A stretch of 64,000 bases of DNA. It comes from Aricia agestis. Taxonomy: Eukaryota > Arthropoda > Insecta > Lepidoptera > Lycaenidae. The notes beneath the pieces are model-generated. The model saw nothing but the letters and a program-made list of their open reading frames with translations, did no database searches and was not told where the DNA came from. Each line of letters starts with the position of its first letter. The stretch's first letter is position 1. Location: contig NC_056417.1 of NCBI RefSeq assembly GCF_905147365.1, forward strand, positions 7,648,501-7,712,500. Reading direction: 5' to 3'. This document shows positions 1 to 11,115 of this stretch, in pieces. The position numbers and the translations under genes are program-made.

Positions 1-332
1 ACACCGGTGGTAGACACCATAAGTTTCGACATTCAGAAATTATTTTGTAAAAAGTTTGTAAAAAGCTGAATAAAATTATTCACCAGCTTCAATGCTACAT
101 AAATTAGTAGAATAGAGGCACAGATTTAATTCGACTGTACGTTGGAATTGAAGTAATCAATGGATGTGACTTTATTTAGTCTATTTTAGCTGGAATTTGC
201 AGGCTGAACACGAATTAGCCTATGATTGGTTTTTGTTCGACTATGTTTAACGATACCACAATAGATAGAACGAACCAGTAGGCCGACTTAGAAGAGTTCT
301 CGATACGTTTGAAGTAGTATGTCATATCGGCC

Positions 333-485
333 GGGTCAATTCAAACCGCAAGACGACGCATAGATGTAATTTTTTTAAACTTGTATGGGTTTGATGGATT
401 TGCAAGACGACTTATGCGATTGAAGTCTGTCAGTTCAGCACAAATTTCGAAATGCATCTACGCGTCGCGTTGCGGTCTGAATTGA
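333..485. mobile_element. MITE family A, copy 1
   Basis: The left end gggtcaattcaaaccgcaag and the right end gcggtctgaattga are inverted repeats. The interior carries the family hallmark tttgatggatttgcaagacg. It is shorter and more diverged than the other A copies. PIF/Harbinger affiliation is inferred from the TWA flanks of better copies. Confidence 0.6.
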
Positions 486-1746
486 TGCGTTGCTCAACCG
501 TTCGTAGCATGCTCACAGCGGACAGCAGCGGTACCCGCGCCGATTCGTCAGTTTATTTGAAGTCGGTCTACTACTTAGTTGTGTTCATTGTGACGAAACT
601 TTGCAAATAGGTACTGGAACATTAGGAGATCGATTAACTGTCGGTAGCGTTAGGGTCAGTTTGCATTACAACGCGACGCGTCAATGCGAGGCTATACATT
701 TTTCAATGAGCTATCCAAAACTGTACTATATTTAGAAAACAAGAAGATATGATTCAATTAACAAACTTGCTATGTCAAGCTACCTATTTCAAACTTGAAT
801 TTCAAAGTTACAATGTGAACTGAATGCCGTATTTTCTGCCCAAACATTGTTGTTACTGAATACTTACTATGGTTAGTAAGACTTTCCATTTATTTATTTT
901 ATTTATTGTGAAAACCAACAGCTTACATACTTAAAAAAATTTACATAGAGCGTTTAACAAACAATAAAGCCAATAACAGGTTTCCCATATATAACTATTA
1001 TGTAGTACAAACTAAAACCTTAAAATAATAAAGGCACATTAATATTCAAATTAAAAGTTAGAAGTCTAGAAAGAAGAGGCTGGTCGAGAAGTGTAACCAG
1101 TACAGTATAGTTTAAACTACTGACATAATTTTATACTTTAATAAAGTCTAGTTTTTTAATTCACAGCCTCAAAGGAGTTTAATACTTTAATTTAAAAACC
1201 TATAAGTAATAAAAACTCAGTTGTACTAAACATTTCAAATCACACTTCTTTAACCTTTCCTAGTCGTAAAAAACGTCAGTCGACTCGTTTTACACCGAGC
1301 AGGTACCGCCCTGAGGCGAATTGTGTCTTCTCAAAGGACAGCCCGTTTACAAGAATCGATTTATGCAACTTCCAAGCCTTTTAAGATTTTAATTGAAGTT
1401 TAAAGGATAAAAAGGTTTACAAAACCTGAAAGAATTTTAATCGGTGGTTGTATTAAAAGTTACGAGCAATTAAATACAAATCTTTAGAAAAAAGTCTGCA
1501 GTTTCTTCTACGTAATTAATGTAGTTTTGTTTCTATGGCTTTTTATAATACTATTTTTAATAGAGTTAATTTCAAATTATTTTGAACTAAAATTAAAGTT
1601 ATAATGCTACTATCAAAATGTCGCATAACGAAATGAAAAACCAATTCCAAGAATTATATTATAGATACAATTATAGTATATCATTCAATGGTTCAATAAT
1701 TCTAAAAATCTTAAACTAAGTATGATGATCGTAATCAAAATTTCTA
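486..1746. other. AT-rich non-coding stretch
   Basis: No convincing exon. 540-610 holds a mildly CpG-rich patch with a TCAGT initiator-like motif, a possible 5' end for the two-exon gene but unsupported otherwise. 651-690 resembles a solo end of family A. 880-1000 (ttatttattgtgaaaaccaa and following) resembles a lepidopteran LINE 3' tail. A less AT-rich patch at 1275-1380 is open in one frame for about 35 codons and then stops. Confidence 0.5.
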
Positions 1747-1944
1747 TACAGGGTATAACATAATAAAGTGATAGCTGATAATACTGTATGTATCCCTTTC
1801 ATAGAGTTAATTGTGAAAGGAGCAATGCTACCAAAGTTAAAAAAGAAGTTACTTTCACAGTCAACTCTAATATGTATATTATGTATATATAATATGTAGG
1901 AAACAACATAAAAGTGTTATCATTTTGTTTTGTTACATTCTGTA
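1747..1944. mobile_element. MITE family K, copy 1 (TA-flanked)
   Basis: Ends TACAGGGTATAACA and TGTTACATTCTGTA are inverted repeats. The interior has the paired gagttaattgtgaaag / ctttcacagtcaactc arms also seen in the copies near 11140 and 32324. TA at the ends suggests a Tc1/mariner-type origin (inference). Confidence 0.55.
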
Positions 1945-2494
1945 TACAGACCTAGGCCAAATTGTCTGTTATCGTTTTATCTACGCATACGCTAGGCTAG
2001 GCTGAACTAATGAAGTGTGTAAAACGCGTTATGAAGCCCCGGCTTATGGCTGGAAGTATAACTTTTACGGTTATGTGCCCATCTCACATAATATCAGCCT
2101 AAAATATACTATTACGCGAAAATTACGACTCTCTTTAGAGTTAAAAACAAAAAGTTAAATAGTAACAAACAAGTAACGTAAAATTTTAGGTGGAAAGTTT
2201 TTTTAATTATGTTGCTGCACTAATAAATTACTTTACTGAAAAATATTATGTTGAATTCCTTAAAATATTTACTTAGTTCGTGTTTCCACTATTACCGGTT
2301 GGCAGTAACGCTATGTTCAATTTATCAGTTCCAGGCTATGGTTAAAACCCTGGGAGGTGGCACAAAATATTGTAAAATACTCATAGATAATGCCCGCAAT
2401 TTCCTTTCACCAAAATTCGACTTTATCTTGCCGGAATAGCATATTTTACCGAATAAAAAAAACTATCCTTATAAAAGTCAGCTTAGTGGCTTAA

Positions 2495-2674
2495 GGCTGC
2501 GTTTCCACCAGAGCTGAGTGCAGCTGTGTTGCGAGGAATGTGTTTTTGAGAACCAATAGCATCGCTGCGCTGAGCGATGTCATGGCAAAGTCATGTCAAT
2601 GAAGTGATTCTATTGGTTCTCAAAAACACATTCCTCGCAACACAGCTGCACTCAGCTCTGGTGGAAAGGCAGCC
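2495..2674. mobile_element. MITE family N, copy 1
   Basis: Nearly perfect long inverted repeat: ggctgcgtttccaccagagc at the left, gctctggtggaaaggcagcc at the right, with complementary arms through caaaaacacattcctcgca. TAA flanks both sides. A second copy lies at 47407-47587. It sits 145 bp upstream of the first exon of the two-exon gene. Confidence 0.75.
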
Positions 2675-2819
2675 TAAACGTGTAACAGACAGACAAACTT
2701 ATACCATTATTAGTATGGACTATGGATATAAAAATTTCGTCCGCTACTTTGGCTAAAGGCATAATTAGATACTGCAGTGACTACAATATTATATTCTATT
2801 TCAGTGTGTAAACATAGCG

Positions 2820-3474
2820 ATGGAAGGAGAGGTAGAGATGTCGGACGCCATATTGGCCAAGCGCGAGAAGGCCATGGTCAGCCTCATGCAGGATGAGGAT
2901 ATGAAGAAGGAGGCAGAACATCTGTTCCGAAGGATGTCAGTTATACCCACTGAGAGGTATCTATGTTTTTTTAAATTCTGTGGCTCATAGTTAGGATTTA
3001 TAAAGATGTGATCTATGTATTGATAATGGATACTTTACCTTAAACCTTTGGTATTATAGTTCACGTACTACAAGAATTCTTAGCCACAATGGAAGGGTAA
3101 TGCGCAAAGAGCGGGCGGTATTGTTAGATGGTGATCAGATTGTGACACTTTTGTTTGTTTGGTTGTCACATTGTACTTTTTGGTTTACAATAGATACCCT
3201 TTAGTTTCACCGAATGATTATAAAGCTATGACTAATAAATAGATATTGGATGAAAAGCCGCTTGCTAAGAACTTGGTTTACCTCCTCTCTTTTTGGGAAA
3301 TCAGTAAAAATAGTTCCTCATTTCAGACGTTTCTCCGTCCTCCCCGGCAGTCGTCCGGACGAGTCCGGTCCGCGCAAGTCTGTCCGGCGTCTGTCCATCA
3401 TGCCGCGCGCGCAGCCGCCGCCGCGACACACCAAAACACACCACCCACTTGGGTTCCAGGATTTTGATATTTGA
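2820..3474 (+). CDS. Small two-exon gene, basic protein with three PKA-like motifs
   Basis: Coding exons are 2820-2956 and 3327-3474. The first exon region begins at 2805 after a clear acceptor (ttctatttcag) and ends in GAGAG before gtatct. The second begins after cctcatttcag and ends at TGA. The first exon leaves two bases and the second supplies one, so the frame is kept (ACT GAG AG|A CGT). The predicted product is 94 residues. Residues 8-36 are charged and probably helical. RRMS (37-40), RRFS (46-49) and RRLS (66-69) are each followed by Val or Ile, a hydrophobic residue and Pro. The tail is proline/histidine rich. ATG 2820 has G at -3 and +4, but the frame is open upstream to the acceptor (TGT GTA AAC ATA GCG). 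The segment could therefore be internal, with earlier exons outside the window. A polyadenylation signal lies 53 bases past the stop. I do not recognise the family. RRxS is the known PKA consensus; its use here is inferred. Confidence 0.75.
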
Positions 3475-3631
3475 ATTTAGAATTTTTTGATGAATTAAAA
3501 TTTATATTGTATTTTTTTATGAAAAAAATAAATGAACCGCGATACACCAAAACCCACTAGGTTTCCAGGATTTTGATACTTATTTAATTTTAGAATTCTT
3601 TGATAAATTAAATTGCATTTTTACAGATCGT
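3421..3631 (+). repeat. Local tandem duplication of the last-exon tail
   Basis: 3421-3525 (final codons, stop and early 3' UTR of the two-exon gene) recurs in diverged form at 3537-3631. Shared features are ccgcga(c/t)acaccaaaac, then ttccaggattttgata, then tttagaattttttgat. The copies are about 116 bases apart and flank the polyadenylation signal. The second copy keeps the coding-like stretch but lies beyond the stop. Confidence 0.6.
3527..3532 (+). terminator. Polyadenylation signal AATAAA
   Basis: A canonical AATAAA lies 53 bases after the TGA of the two-exon gene, in AT-rich sequence. Its placement supports 3327-3474 as the terminal exon. Confidence 0.55.
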
Positions 3632-3871
3632 TTTTGTATAAATTGTGACCTTACCTACCTTTCAATATTTTTTTTCTATACTTACGCTTAAATTTTATGG
3701 AAAGAGAATGTTGAAAGGGCTGATTTGGCAGTACCCACCTTCTTATAAATAATTATTAATAAAATATTTTTCAGCAAAACTAAAGTCAGAGAATCAAGCT
3801 TTGGTAACTTCGATAGTTCACTCATAATCAAAGAATTATATTTAAACTGAGGCTCATAACACGATAACCAT

Positions 3872-4087
3872 TAGCTATGTCCACACTATGCAATTTCATT
3901 TTCAATTTTTGTCATCATCTTTTTATTCAACTTTCGTTTGACATATTCAATAATTGAATGCGTCAAAATACACCCGCGTTGGAAAGAAAAGTGTCATAGC
4001 GTCGCGGGCATGCCTCACGTGCGATGTTGACTGCGCTATAACGCATGCCCTTGATGAACAAAAAAAGGCACAGTGTGGACAAAGCTA
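3872..4087. mobile_element. MITE family F, copy 1
   Basis: Terminal inverted repeats tagctatgtccacacta and cagtgtggacaaagcta. The interior (gcgtcgcgggcatgcctc and gcgctataacgcatgccc) matches the copy at 20247-20474. Confidence 0.7.
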
Positions 4088-4199
4088 TTATAGTACTAAT
4101 TCACTAATTCATTGTCAAAGGGATCATGCAAATTCGGTAGTCATTAATATTTCACTCGAATTAGCTCTCAAATTAGTCATCGTAGTTCGGTCTAGCTCT

Positions 4200-4215
4200 G
4201 ACCCCCCGGGGGGTC
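4200..4215. repeat. GC-only palindrome in AT-rich DNA
   Basis: A 16-bp perfect palindrome, gaccccccggggggtc, followed by further C and G runs to about 4242. It is compositionally unlike its surroundings. No function is assigned. Confidence 0.7.
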
Positions 4216-4444
4216 GTCCCCCCACAGTGGGGCAGGGGGTCACGTCACACCGACGACCAATTAATGTCTCGTGTGTCACGGACAGCACAAAGGGTTAATG
4301 TCTAATTAATAATTCAATTAATTCATTTATAAGGTATCACGTAGATCTATTGTCTATTATTAGTTAATTAAGTAGGAATTAGTGCTTGTTTTGAATCTAA
4401 ACTTTTTGACTCTAAACGATAGGTTTTATTTTGAAAAAAATATA

Positions 4445-4562
4445 TTTTTTTTTAGCTTCAGGGAATAAAAGTATTGTAGAGTATAAAAGAGAGTATAATA
4501 CTATTTTTTTTTAGCTTCAGGGAATAAAAGTATTGTAGAGTATAAAAGAGAGTATAATACTT
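4445..4562. repeat. 59-bp tandem duplication
   Basis: The block containing agcttcagggaataaaag is present twice, starting near 4454 and 4513, with essentially no differences. It is a recent local slippage-type duplication. Confidence 0.85.
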
Positions 4563-4881
4563 GTAAAGTATAAAATTAAAATGCAAATGAGTTATTTATC
4601 TTTTTAATTAGAACTTTGTACTAAATTATAAGTCGGTCCAGCTGAATAATAGTGCATAAAACAACTAGGTATTAAAATTTTAGCTTCAAAATGGTATTTT
4701 CAAAAAATTACAATTTAACGTCAAACGCATTGGTTAATACTTAACCGGTACCAATTTTTTCACAATTCAATGAAAGTAAACTATAGGTTTAACGGCCGCA
4801 GCCCGCAGCCAAAGACATTCAGGGATTATTTAACTTTACATTTTATTACAAACTATTAATTAAAGTAATAATTGTCTCTAA

Positions 4882-5035
4882 GGGCCTGTTTCACCACTTC
4901 CTGATAAGTGCCGTATAGGCTATCCACATCTTATCTGACAGATTCTCTATACCAGAGTCTATACTATATCTGTCATGTTAAGTGATTCCTGATAAGTGTC
5001 GGATAGCCTATCCGACACTTATCAGGAAGTGGTAG
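4882..5035. mobile_element. MITE family M, copy 1
   Basis: The left end gggcctgtttcaccacttcc pairs with cacttatcaggaagtggt at the right. The interior has gataagtgccgtataggcta and its complement. The right terminus is degraded compared with the copy at 62586-62726. Confidence 0.65.
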
Positions 5036-5734
5036 TGGTAGTTACATACGAGATAATAGCTTCTGATGATGATAATACTAAAAATGGCTTCGTCTAAATA
5101 ACGTTTATTTACCCAGTTACGTACCTAGCTGCGGTATCCGTACCGTCCGAATTGTTCGACTGTGCATAAGCCCTGTCCAGACGCTGTACCCACGAATCAC
5201 AATTTGCCGCTTATTTCATTGCAATAAAGACTAGAATTGCATCGCAATACACTCCAACAAAAATACCATTCAAGGTAGCTCGCTCTTAATTAAGCTTAGA
5301 ATTTGTATTTCATTTTAGAGAGTATACTTGAAGACGGAAATATAAATAAATCTGTATTTATACCTCTAACCTCTATTTATTAAGAGTGAAATAATTCAAT
5401 CATCATCAATCATTAATATAAAATACTAGATAACCCGTGTACTTCGTATCACTTAACTACAAAATTTTTCACTGTATAAACATTTCCTGGACTTCAGGAC
5501 TCCAGGACAGCAAAATCTGTTCAGCCATTATCGTATAACAATATTTAAAATTATTTTTTTATAAAAATAAATTATATTATTAAAATCAAAATAGTGTCGA
5601 TCCCGGAAAAGCTAGTGCTTAATGCGGACATTAAACATAATTTTTTGGTTGTTGTTGGTGGTTGGTAGCGGGCGACATGAGGCAACTGCAGACGACGTGT
5701 CGTCGCGACACTACTGGTATTTGTGTATTTCTAA

Positions 5735-5887
5735 GGGTTGATTCAGACCACAACGCGACGCGTAGATGCATTTCTAAATTAGTATGGATTTGACAGATTC
5801 GCAAGACGTCTGACGCAATTGAAATCTGTCAAATCCATACAAATTTAGAAAGGTATCTAATCGTCGCGTTGCGGTCTGAATCAACCC
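5735..5887. mobile_element. MITE family A, copy 2 (nested)
   Basis: Ends gggttgattcagaccacaac and gcggtctgaatcaaccc, flanked by TAA on both sides. It lies inside the family B element and immediately precedes a second A copy, separated only by TAA. Confidence 0.85.
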
Positions 5888-5890
5888 TAA

Positions 5891-6039
5891 GGGTTGATTC
5901 AGACCGCAACGCGACCCATAGATGCATTTCTAAATTTATATTTGACAGATTCGCAAGACGTATCAGCAATTGAAATCTGTCAAATCCATACAAATTTATG
6001 CCGCGCCGCGCCTCGTAGCATTGCGGTCTGAATTGACCC
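5891..6039. mobile_element. MITE family A, copy 3 (nested)
   Basis: Ends gggttgattcagaccgcaac and gcggtctgaattgaccc, flanked by TAA on both sides. A 3-bp TWA duplication is typical of PIF/Harbinger elements. Confidence 0.85.
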
Positions 6040-6199
6040 TAATTCTGTAAATGAAATGTAATTTCTAAATTAATCTGTATTTCTAAATCTAGCAGCTAGT
6101 GACACGACGCTAGGGACTTGCTGGCGACACTTTTCATAGGTACCAGTAGTGTCGCGACGACACATCTCTGCTGCCGCTTCATGTAGCCGGTTTGCAACT

Positions 6200-6618
6200 T
6201 GTGTAGCGATATCGATTTTTCTCAGCAATGACTAAAGCCAAGAAATTAAAGTTCATTGTCAGTATTCATCATGTCTTTGTCTTTGAATTACCCATAGCAT
6301 AACACGATTGGTCAACTTTTATAACACAGAATAATCAATCAAAAAGACCTCTGTAAAAAAAGGGATTCCTATTTTGCCAACAGAGGAGAGTGATTTAAGC
6401 TTCCAGTACATTTCAGGTTCAAGCATCCACTTTATTTTGCTAAAATAGCTTATATGAAATGTATTTATGGATTTTAAGTTACGCGACAAAAACCAATTTT
6501 GTCGCTTACGCCCTTTCCATTTTTTGCTGTTCCATTGCTTGTTTTCAAACAATCATAAAAAACAAGCAATCTAAAACATATCCAACACGTTTGTTACTTT
6601 AACGCGGCGTCACCTTAA
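6200..6618 (+). mobile_element. MITE family C, copy 1, left-truncated
   Basis: Matches copies at 27537, 44157 and 51414 through atcgatttttctcagcaatg, acgcgacaaaaaccaatttt and the right end gcgtcaccttaa. The first roughly 38 bp are missing at the junction with the family B element. The minus-strand open frame at 6319-6552 is incidental. Confidence 0.75.
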
Positions 6619-6971
6619 GTATAGTTTAGGGCCATTGTGAATTACAATTCACTATCACAATGGCGTAAAAATGGGGCCATCGATTCACTAATTACGTGTT
6701 TCGGGAATGAGTTCATTAATTGTGGAGAGCCGCGAGCGCGGGGGTGACCGTCAATTTGTTACATTCTCTTATGATTAACGACCATTTGCCGCCATTTTCA
6801 AATTCGCCATTGTTCCACAGAATATGAAACTGTTTTTTTTTTCAGGGGCGATGATATTTCGGTTCATTAGTGGGACAAATAAAGTCTGGAAAATTACGCA
6901 TGTTTTAGGGGTAGCTAAATGGCGAGAGTAAATTTGAATATTTTTGAGCTATTGAAATTACGCACTACTCT

Positions 6972-7009
6972 AAAGTTTTTAGAACCCTAGTTGATTCTAA
7001 AAACTTTAA
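6972..7009. repeat. Stem-loop, 14-bp stem
   Basis: taaagtttttagaa and ttctaaaaacttta are perfect complements around a 10-base loop. Confidence 0.7.
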
Positions 7010-7434
7010 ATCACAAAATTATTTTGAATAAAAAAACAATGTTTCTTCAATCCACAAAATAAATGCTAATATCATTAATAAATCAGAGGATAAATCACCA
7101 AAATCTGCATTTTACTCATGATTTGAAGATACTGAAACTATTAACCTCCTGGAATCAAATAAATACTTTTATTATTAAGTCTGGAATCTTCTTAAAGTTT
7201 CCGTCTTTTTCAAACGGAATTGCTTGTGTCTAAATTTAGATATCATTTCTTAAAAAACTCAAAACTCATTCCAACTTTCCTACTGTTTCTGATGGAAAAC
7301 TGTGTAGCCAATTTTTCACTGTATGAAAATCTCAGTCAATTCAAGTGAAAAGTCCAACGCCAGCGGGCTTCATGCCTGTTAGACGAAACCATGAGTGAGG
7401 AAATGGATGAATGTTCCATAAATTAAATAATAAA

Positions 7435-7648
7435 TCCATACTTACTAATATTATAAATGCGAAAGTGTGTCTGTCTGTCTGTCTGTTATCTCTTCACGCC
7501 TAAACGGCTGAACCGATTGAGCTGAAATTTGGTACAGAGATACTTTGAGTCCCAGGAAAGGACATAGGATACTTTTTATCCTGGAAAAACATACGGTTCC
7601 TACGCGATAAACTAATTTTGGCGCAACGGAGTTGCGGGCGTCATCTAG
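7435..7648 (+). mobile_element. Helitron-like H1, near full length
   Basis: Starts tccatacttactaatattat, continues with (tctg)n, accgattgagctgaaatttg and ggacataggatactttttat, and ends gttgcgggcgtcatctag before T. A TC start and a CTAG end before T fit Helitron termini. Assignment to a Lep1-like family is from memory and not verified. Confidence 0.65.
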
Positions 7649-7649
7649 T

Positions 7650-8330
7650 AATATTATAAATAAACAGAACTTATTTTTTAACTAGCACTACCTTTTTTGC
7701 TCAAAAACGCCTCGTTATTAAAACAAATTAGCCTCTAAAAAAATTTCAACATTAAAACATCTTCCTTAGTGCATCTAGACCTAACATAACATGCTTTATT
7801 TATCTACAGCTGTATTTATAGATATTAATGATGAGGTACCTAACATCAATTTAATGAACACAATGAACACAATATAACATAAACTCCATTCACTTGATAA
7901 TATTTGGCTCTTCATTAAATTGAAGCTAAGAAATCTTTAAAATATTACTTTGAATCCAACCGTACCTACTTCATAATATCAATTTTGTCACGTCTACAAC
8001 TTCTCTAGTCTATGGTATTTGAGGCTGGAACTTTACAAAGCCCGCGTAGGAAATTCTCCACGTAGCCTTATGATATTCCTGATACGTATCTTCGAGAATT
8101 TGTAAAATTTTCCCTAAATTTCCACAATGTGTAAATTTTTATTATGCTAGAAGTGTGCACGGAAATTTTATTGAATACATCTTGGGGATGTATTCAATAA
8201 AATCTGCTCGTATTGGCTTCGTAGCTGTCCTAAGTTTTCTGTATGAAACTGGTTTCTCCGACGTACGGGGGTAATGTAAAAATCTTACTTATCAGAAAAA
8301 TATAAGTACAGCCTTGTCTTTACACATTAT
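7650..8330. other. AT-rich intergenic stretch
   Basis: No exon or known repeat seen, apart from a 17-bp perfect hairpin at 8165-8203 (attttattgaatacatc, loop ttggg). Confidence 0.5.
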
Positions 8331-8337
8331 ATTATTA

Positions 8338-8536
8338 CTAGATGACTTGATTGATTAGTTTATCGGGCGAGAACCGTACATTTTTCCGGGACAAAAAGTA
8401 TCCTATGTCCTTTCTCGGGTCTCAAAATATCTCTATGCCAAATTCATATTCATATAAATGCGAAAGTGTGTCTGTCTGTCTATCTCAAAAAGATAGACAG
8501 ACAGACACACTTTCGCATTTATAATATTAGTATGGA
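8338..8536 (-). mobile_element. Helitron-like H1, with inverted duplicated 5' end
   Basis: Minus-strand H1: ctagatgac at the left is the complement of the 3' end, and the 5' start (gcatttataatattagtatgga) lies at the right. The primer-like middle part is missing. In its place is a forward copy of the 5' region, giving a perfect 33-bp stem (8453-8485 with 8491-8523) around a 5-base loop. Confidence 0.7.
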
Positions 8537-8981
8537 ATAAAATTCTTATGTTTTTAAATGTAGCTTCTCAAGCAAACACATATAGAACAGATTGTGCTTA
8601 AAGTTTTTATATGTATCAATAGTTTTAGTCCTTGAGTATCACATTGATTATTGTCAATACAGCATAATATTACACAGTACAAGCTAGTCTTTAACATAAG
8701 TATTCCATTGTCACATTTCGTATTACCCTTACGAAATGTGATTAAGTTGTCACTATGTAAATGGATCCATAGTAAAACAGCTATCAATATATTCATTATG
8801 CGTGTGATCTATATTAGTTATGAATTGTATTGCATTAGAATAATTATCGAGTGACATTGCAGGCTTCTAAGTGACGAGACAAGATAATCCTCTCAGCTTG
8901 ATGGGATTCTATTATTGGAGCTTAGCTCTGAAATACAATATCTTGTTATTCAATAAATAGCATTGAAATAACAAAATCGAT

Positions 8982-9134
8982 GTGAACTGCTGCTAATATT
9001 AATTCAAGTTGAATAAAAAAAAATTAACTTGATATAATATTAGCAGCAAAGACATTACAGTTCACACAGATCACTACGCATTACAGAAATGATTCCCAAA
9101 ATATTTAAGTATTTCTGTAATGCGTATAGTGATC
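8982..9134. repeat. Two adjacent long hairpins
   Basis: 8982-9065 pairs gtgaactg, tgctaatatta and caagtt with their complements. 9069-9134 pairs gatcactacgcattacagaa with the complementary right arm, differing by a 2-base bulge, around a loop of about 20 bases. They are probably termini of an unclassified fold-back element. Confidence 0.6.
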
Positions 9135-9139
9135 GACGT

Positions 9140-10780
9140 ACGTAGTTATAGGTAAGTACTTCGTCAGTTTCAATGGTACTAGCTGTTTTTTTTTGGTCAA
9201 TTAATTGTTAAAGATGAAAATCATTCTTTAACACGATTAAATGCCACGCCAAGAAGGGTTGAAGGTTTTTTTTATACAAAATGTATGCTATTAGGTACCG
9301 GTCTACACAATTCTTATTAATTCTACTTTCTGGTAATTAATAAATGAATTGAATTGCAAATTTCCCTGTCCAATCTACGCTCCTGTTTTAATTGATATAA
9401 CTACACTTAACAAACCCTATATAAAAATGAAACTTCAAAACAAGCATTTACAGAAACAAGTAGGTACCTACCTATCACTGAGACTTTCTCAAGAAAAAAT
9501 CTTAAGACTAACGTAAAGATTTATCTATTTTAAACATAATATTTCGAGTGATTTATCTTAGATCTACCTCCGTGGCCACTGACCTAGAAAAATCAGATCT
9601 AGTTCGACATGAAAACTTCGAATATTAAAATTAAGAGCGTTTTCTTGTCAGCGCAACATTGTATGGAATTTTAAAGGATATTATGAAAAATATTTATGCT
9701 TCCGCGCGGACATAATAAAATGTCTTTACATCCATTCAAAGTGAGAATTAAAGTAAAGTCTCTTACACTATAATATACATAATGGCTAATGGAGTACGAA
9801 CTCACTACTTTAACTTTAAAGTTAAATTTCACCAATAAATGAAAATACGCTGCTTGACGCTCCTATATAATACTCCGATGCATTACGACTGCATTCACCA
9901 ACATTGCCAATACTTACCTTTTTTTCGATTTTGATAGTTCAAGTTTTCGATAAAAAAAAATTCAGAACAGAAAAACGTAGAATTGTTTTTGTTAGTTTAG
10001 ACAAGTTACAGCTACTCACCACAAACAATAATAATATATTAATATTATTATGGTAGATGCTTCTATGAATTTATAGACGTTTAATATACTCCAGACTTGT
10101 CTTAATTACGATCTGTTTTGGTGGTCTACATTGCACCCTTTCATGTAGCTATTTAAGTCTAAATTCATTAAGCGAGCATTGTGCATTGTTGGTTAGTCTT
10201 ACAAAGCGGTTTGTCATGCTTTTAGTTAGTTGCGGGCAAATTGAGATGTAGTACGAAACACAAGTATCCTTGATAAACAGATATTATTATGTTTGCATAC
10301 CTCATATTAATGGGTCGCTGTGCATCTGTGCATTTGTGTATTAAACTCACAAAAAAATAAATTATGAATGCAGTCTTATTCTACGTGATCTAAAGAACAT
10401 GACTGCATTCATAACTCAATACACTATATATTTTTTTTTTTTTTGGATTATACACAAATATTCAACAGCGTCAAATTAAGGTTCGCTACACTGAAACAGA
10501 CAAAACGTGACGATACGATGCATTTTTAGCTCCCAACGAAAACACGAGGGTCTGTTCCGTGGCATCGTAGCTTCCAAACGCGTGGAACGATTTGGATAGA
10601 TCTTAAACTTGACATGATCGACAGTCTTCTTAGCAACAATTCATCAACATCAGCTTGCTTACTGCTGGAACAAAGTGGGGGGTTTTCCTAGCTTGGTTTT
10701 TATGTCAGGACTCAGGAGTCTGTTTTCATTTAATAATTTATCTTTTTATTTATCGTTTATTAAGTACCTATCTATGTACA
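9140..10780. other. AT-rich intergenic stretch
   Basis: No exon recognised. It contains an imperfect hairpin at 10362-10414 (ttatgaatgcagtc and complement). Confidence 0.45.
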
Positions 10781-10782
10781 GG

Positions 10783-11115
10783 TATTTTTTTATGAAATAA
10801 GGGGGCAAACGAGCAAACGGGGCACCTGATGGAAAGCTCCTTCCGTCGCCCATGGACACTCGGAGCATCAGAAGAGCTGCAGGTGCGTTGCCGGCCTTTT
10901 AAGAAGAAAAAAGGGTAATAGGGGAGGGTAGAGATGGTAAGGGAAGGGTATAGGGGAGGGTAGGGAAGGGAATAGGGTAGGGGATTGGGCCTCCGGTAAA
11001 CTCACTCACTCGACGAAACACTGCGCCAGCGCTGTTTCATTCCGGTTTTCTGTGAGAATGTGGTATTTCTCCGGTCGAGCCGGCCCATTCGTGCCGAAGC
11101 ATGGCTCTCCCACGT
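10783..11115 (-). mobile_element. SINE-like element, poly(A) type, copy 1
   Basis: On the minus strand it runs from cgtgggagagccatgcttcg through accggaggcccaatccc, a (ccctac)-rich tract, ggccggcaacgcacctgcag and catgggcgacgg to ttatttcataaaaaaata. The poly(A)-like 3' end suggests a retroposed element. It holds an uninterrupted ccttttaagaag site corresponding to the MITE insertion site in the copy at 15774. I know it as a common lepidopteran repeat but cannot name it. Confidence 0.65.

Larger units (their letters stand above)
5661..6198. mobile_element. MITE family B, copy 1, split by two A elements
   Basis: The outer halves (5661-5734 and about 6040-6198) together align with the uninterrupted B copy at 41484-41674 read in reverse. 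Shared blocks include acgtgtcgtcgcgacactac, agcagctagtgacacga and catgtagccgg. The interruption is two head-to-tail family A elements. Confidence 0.75.
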
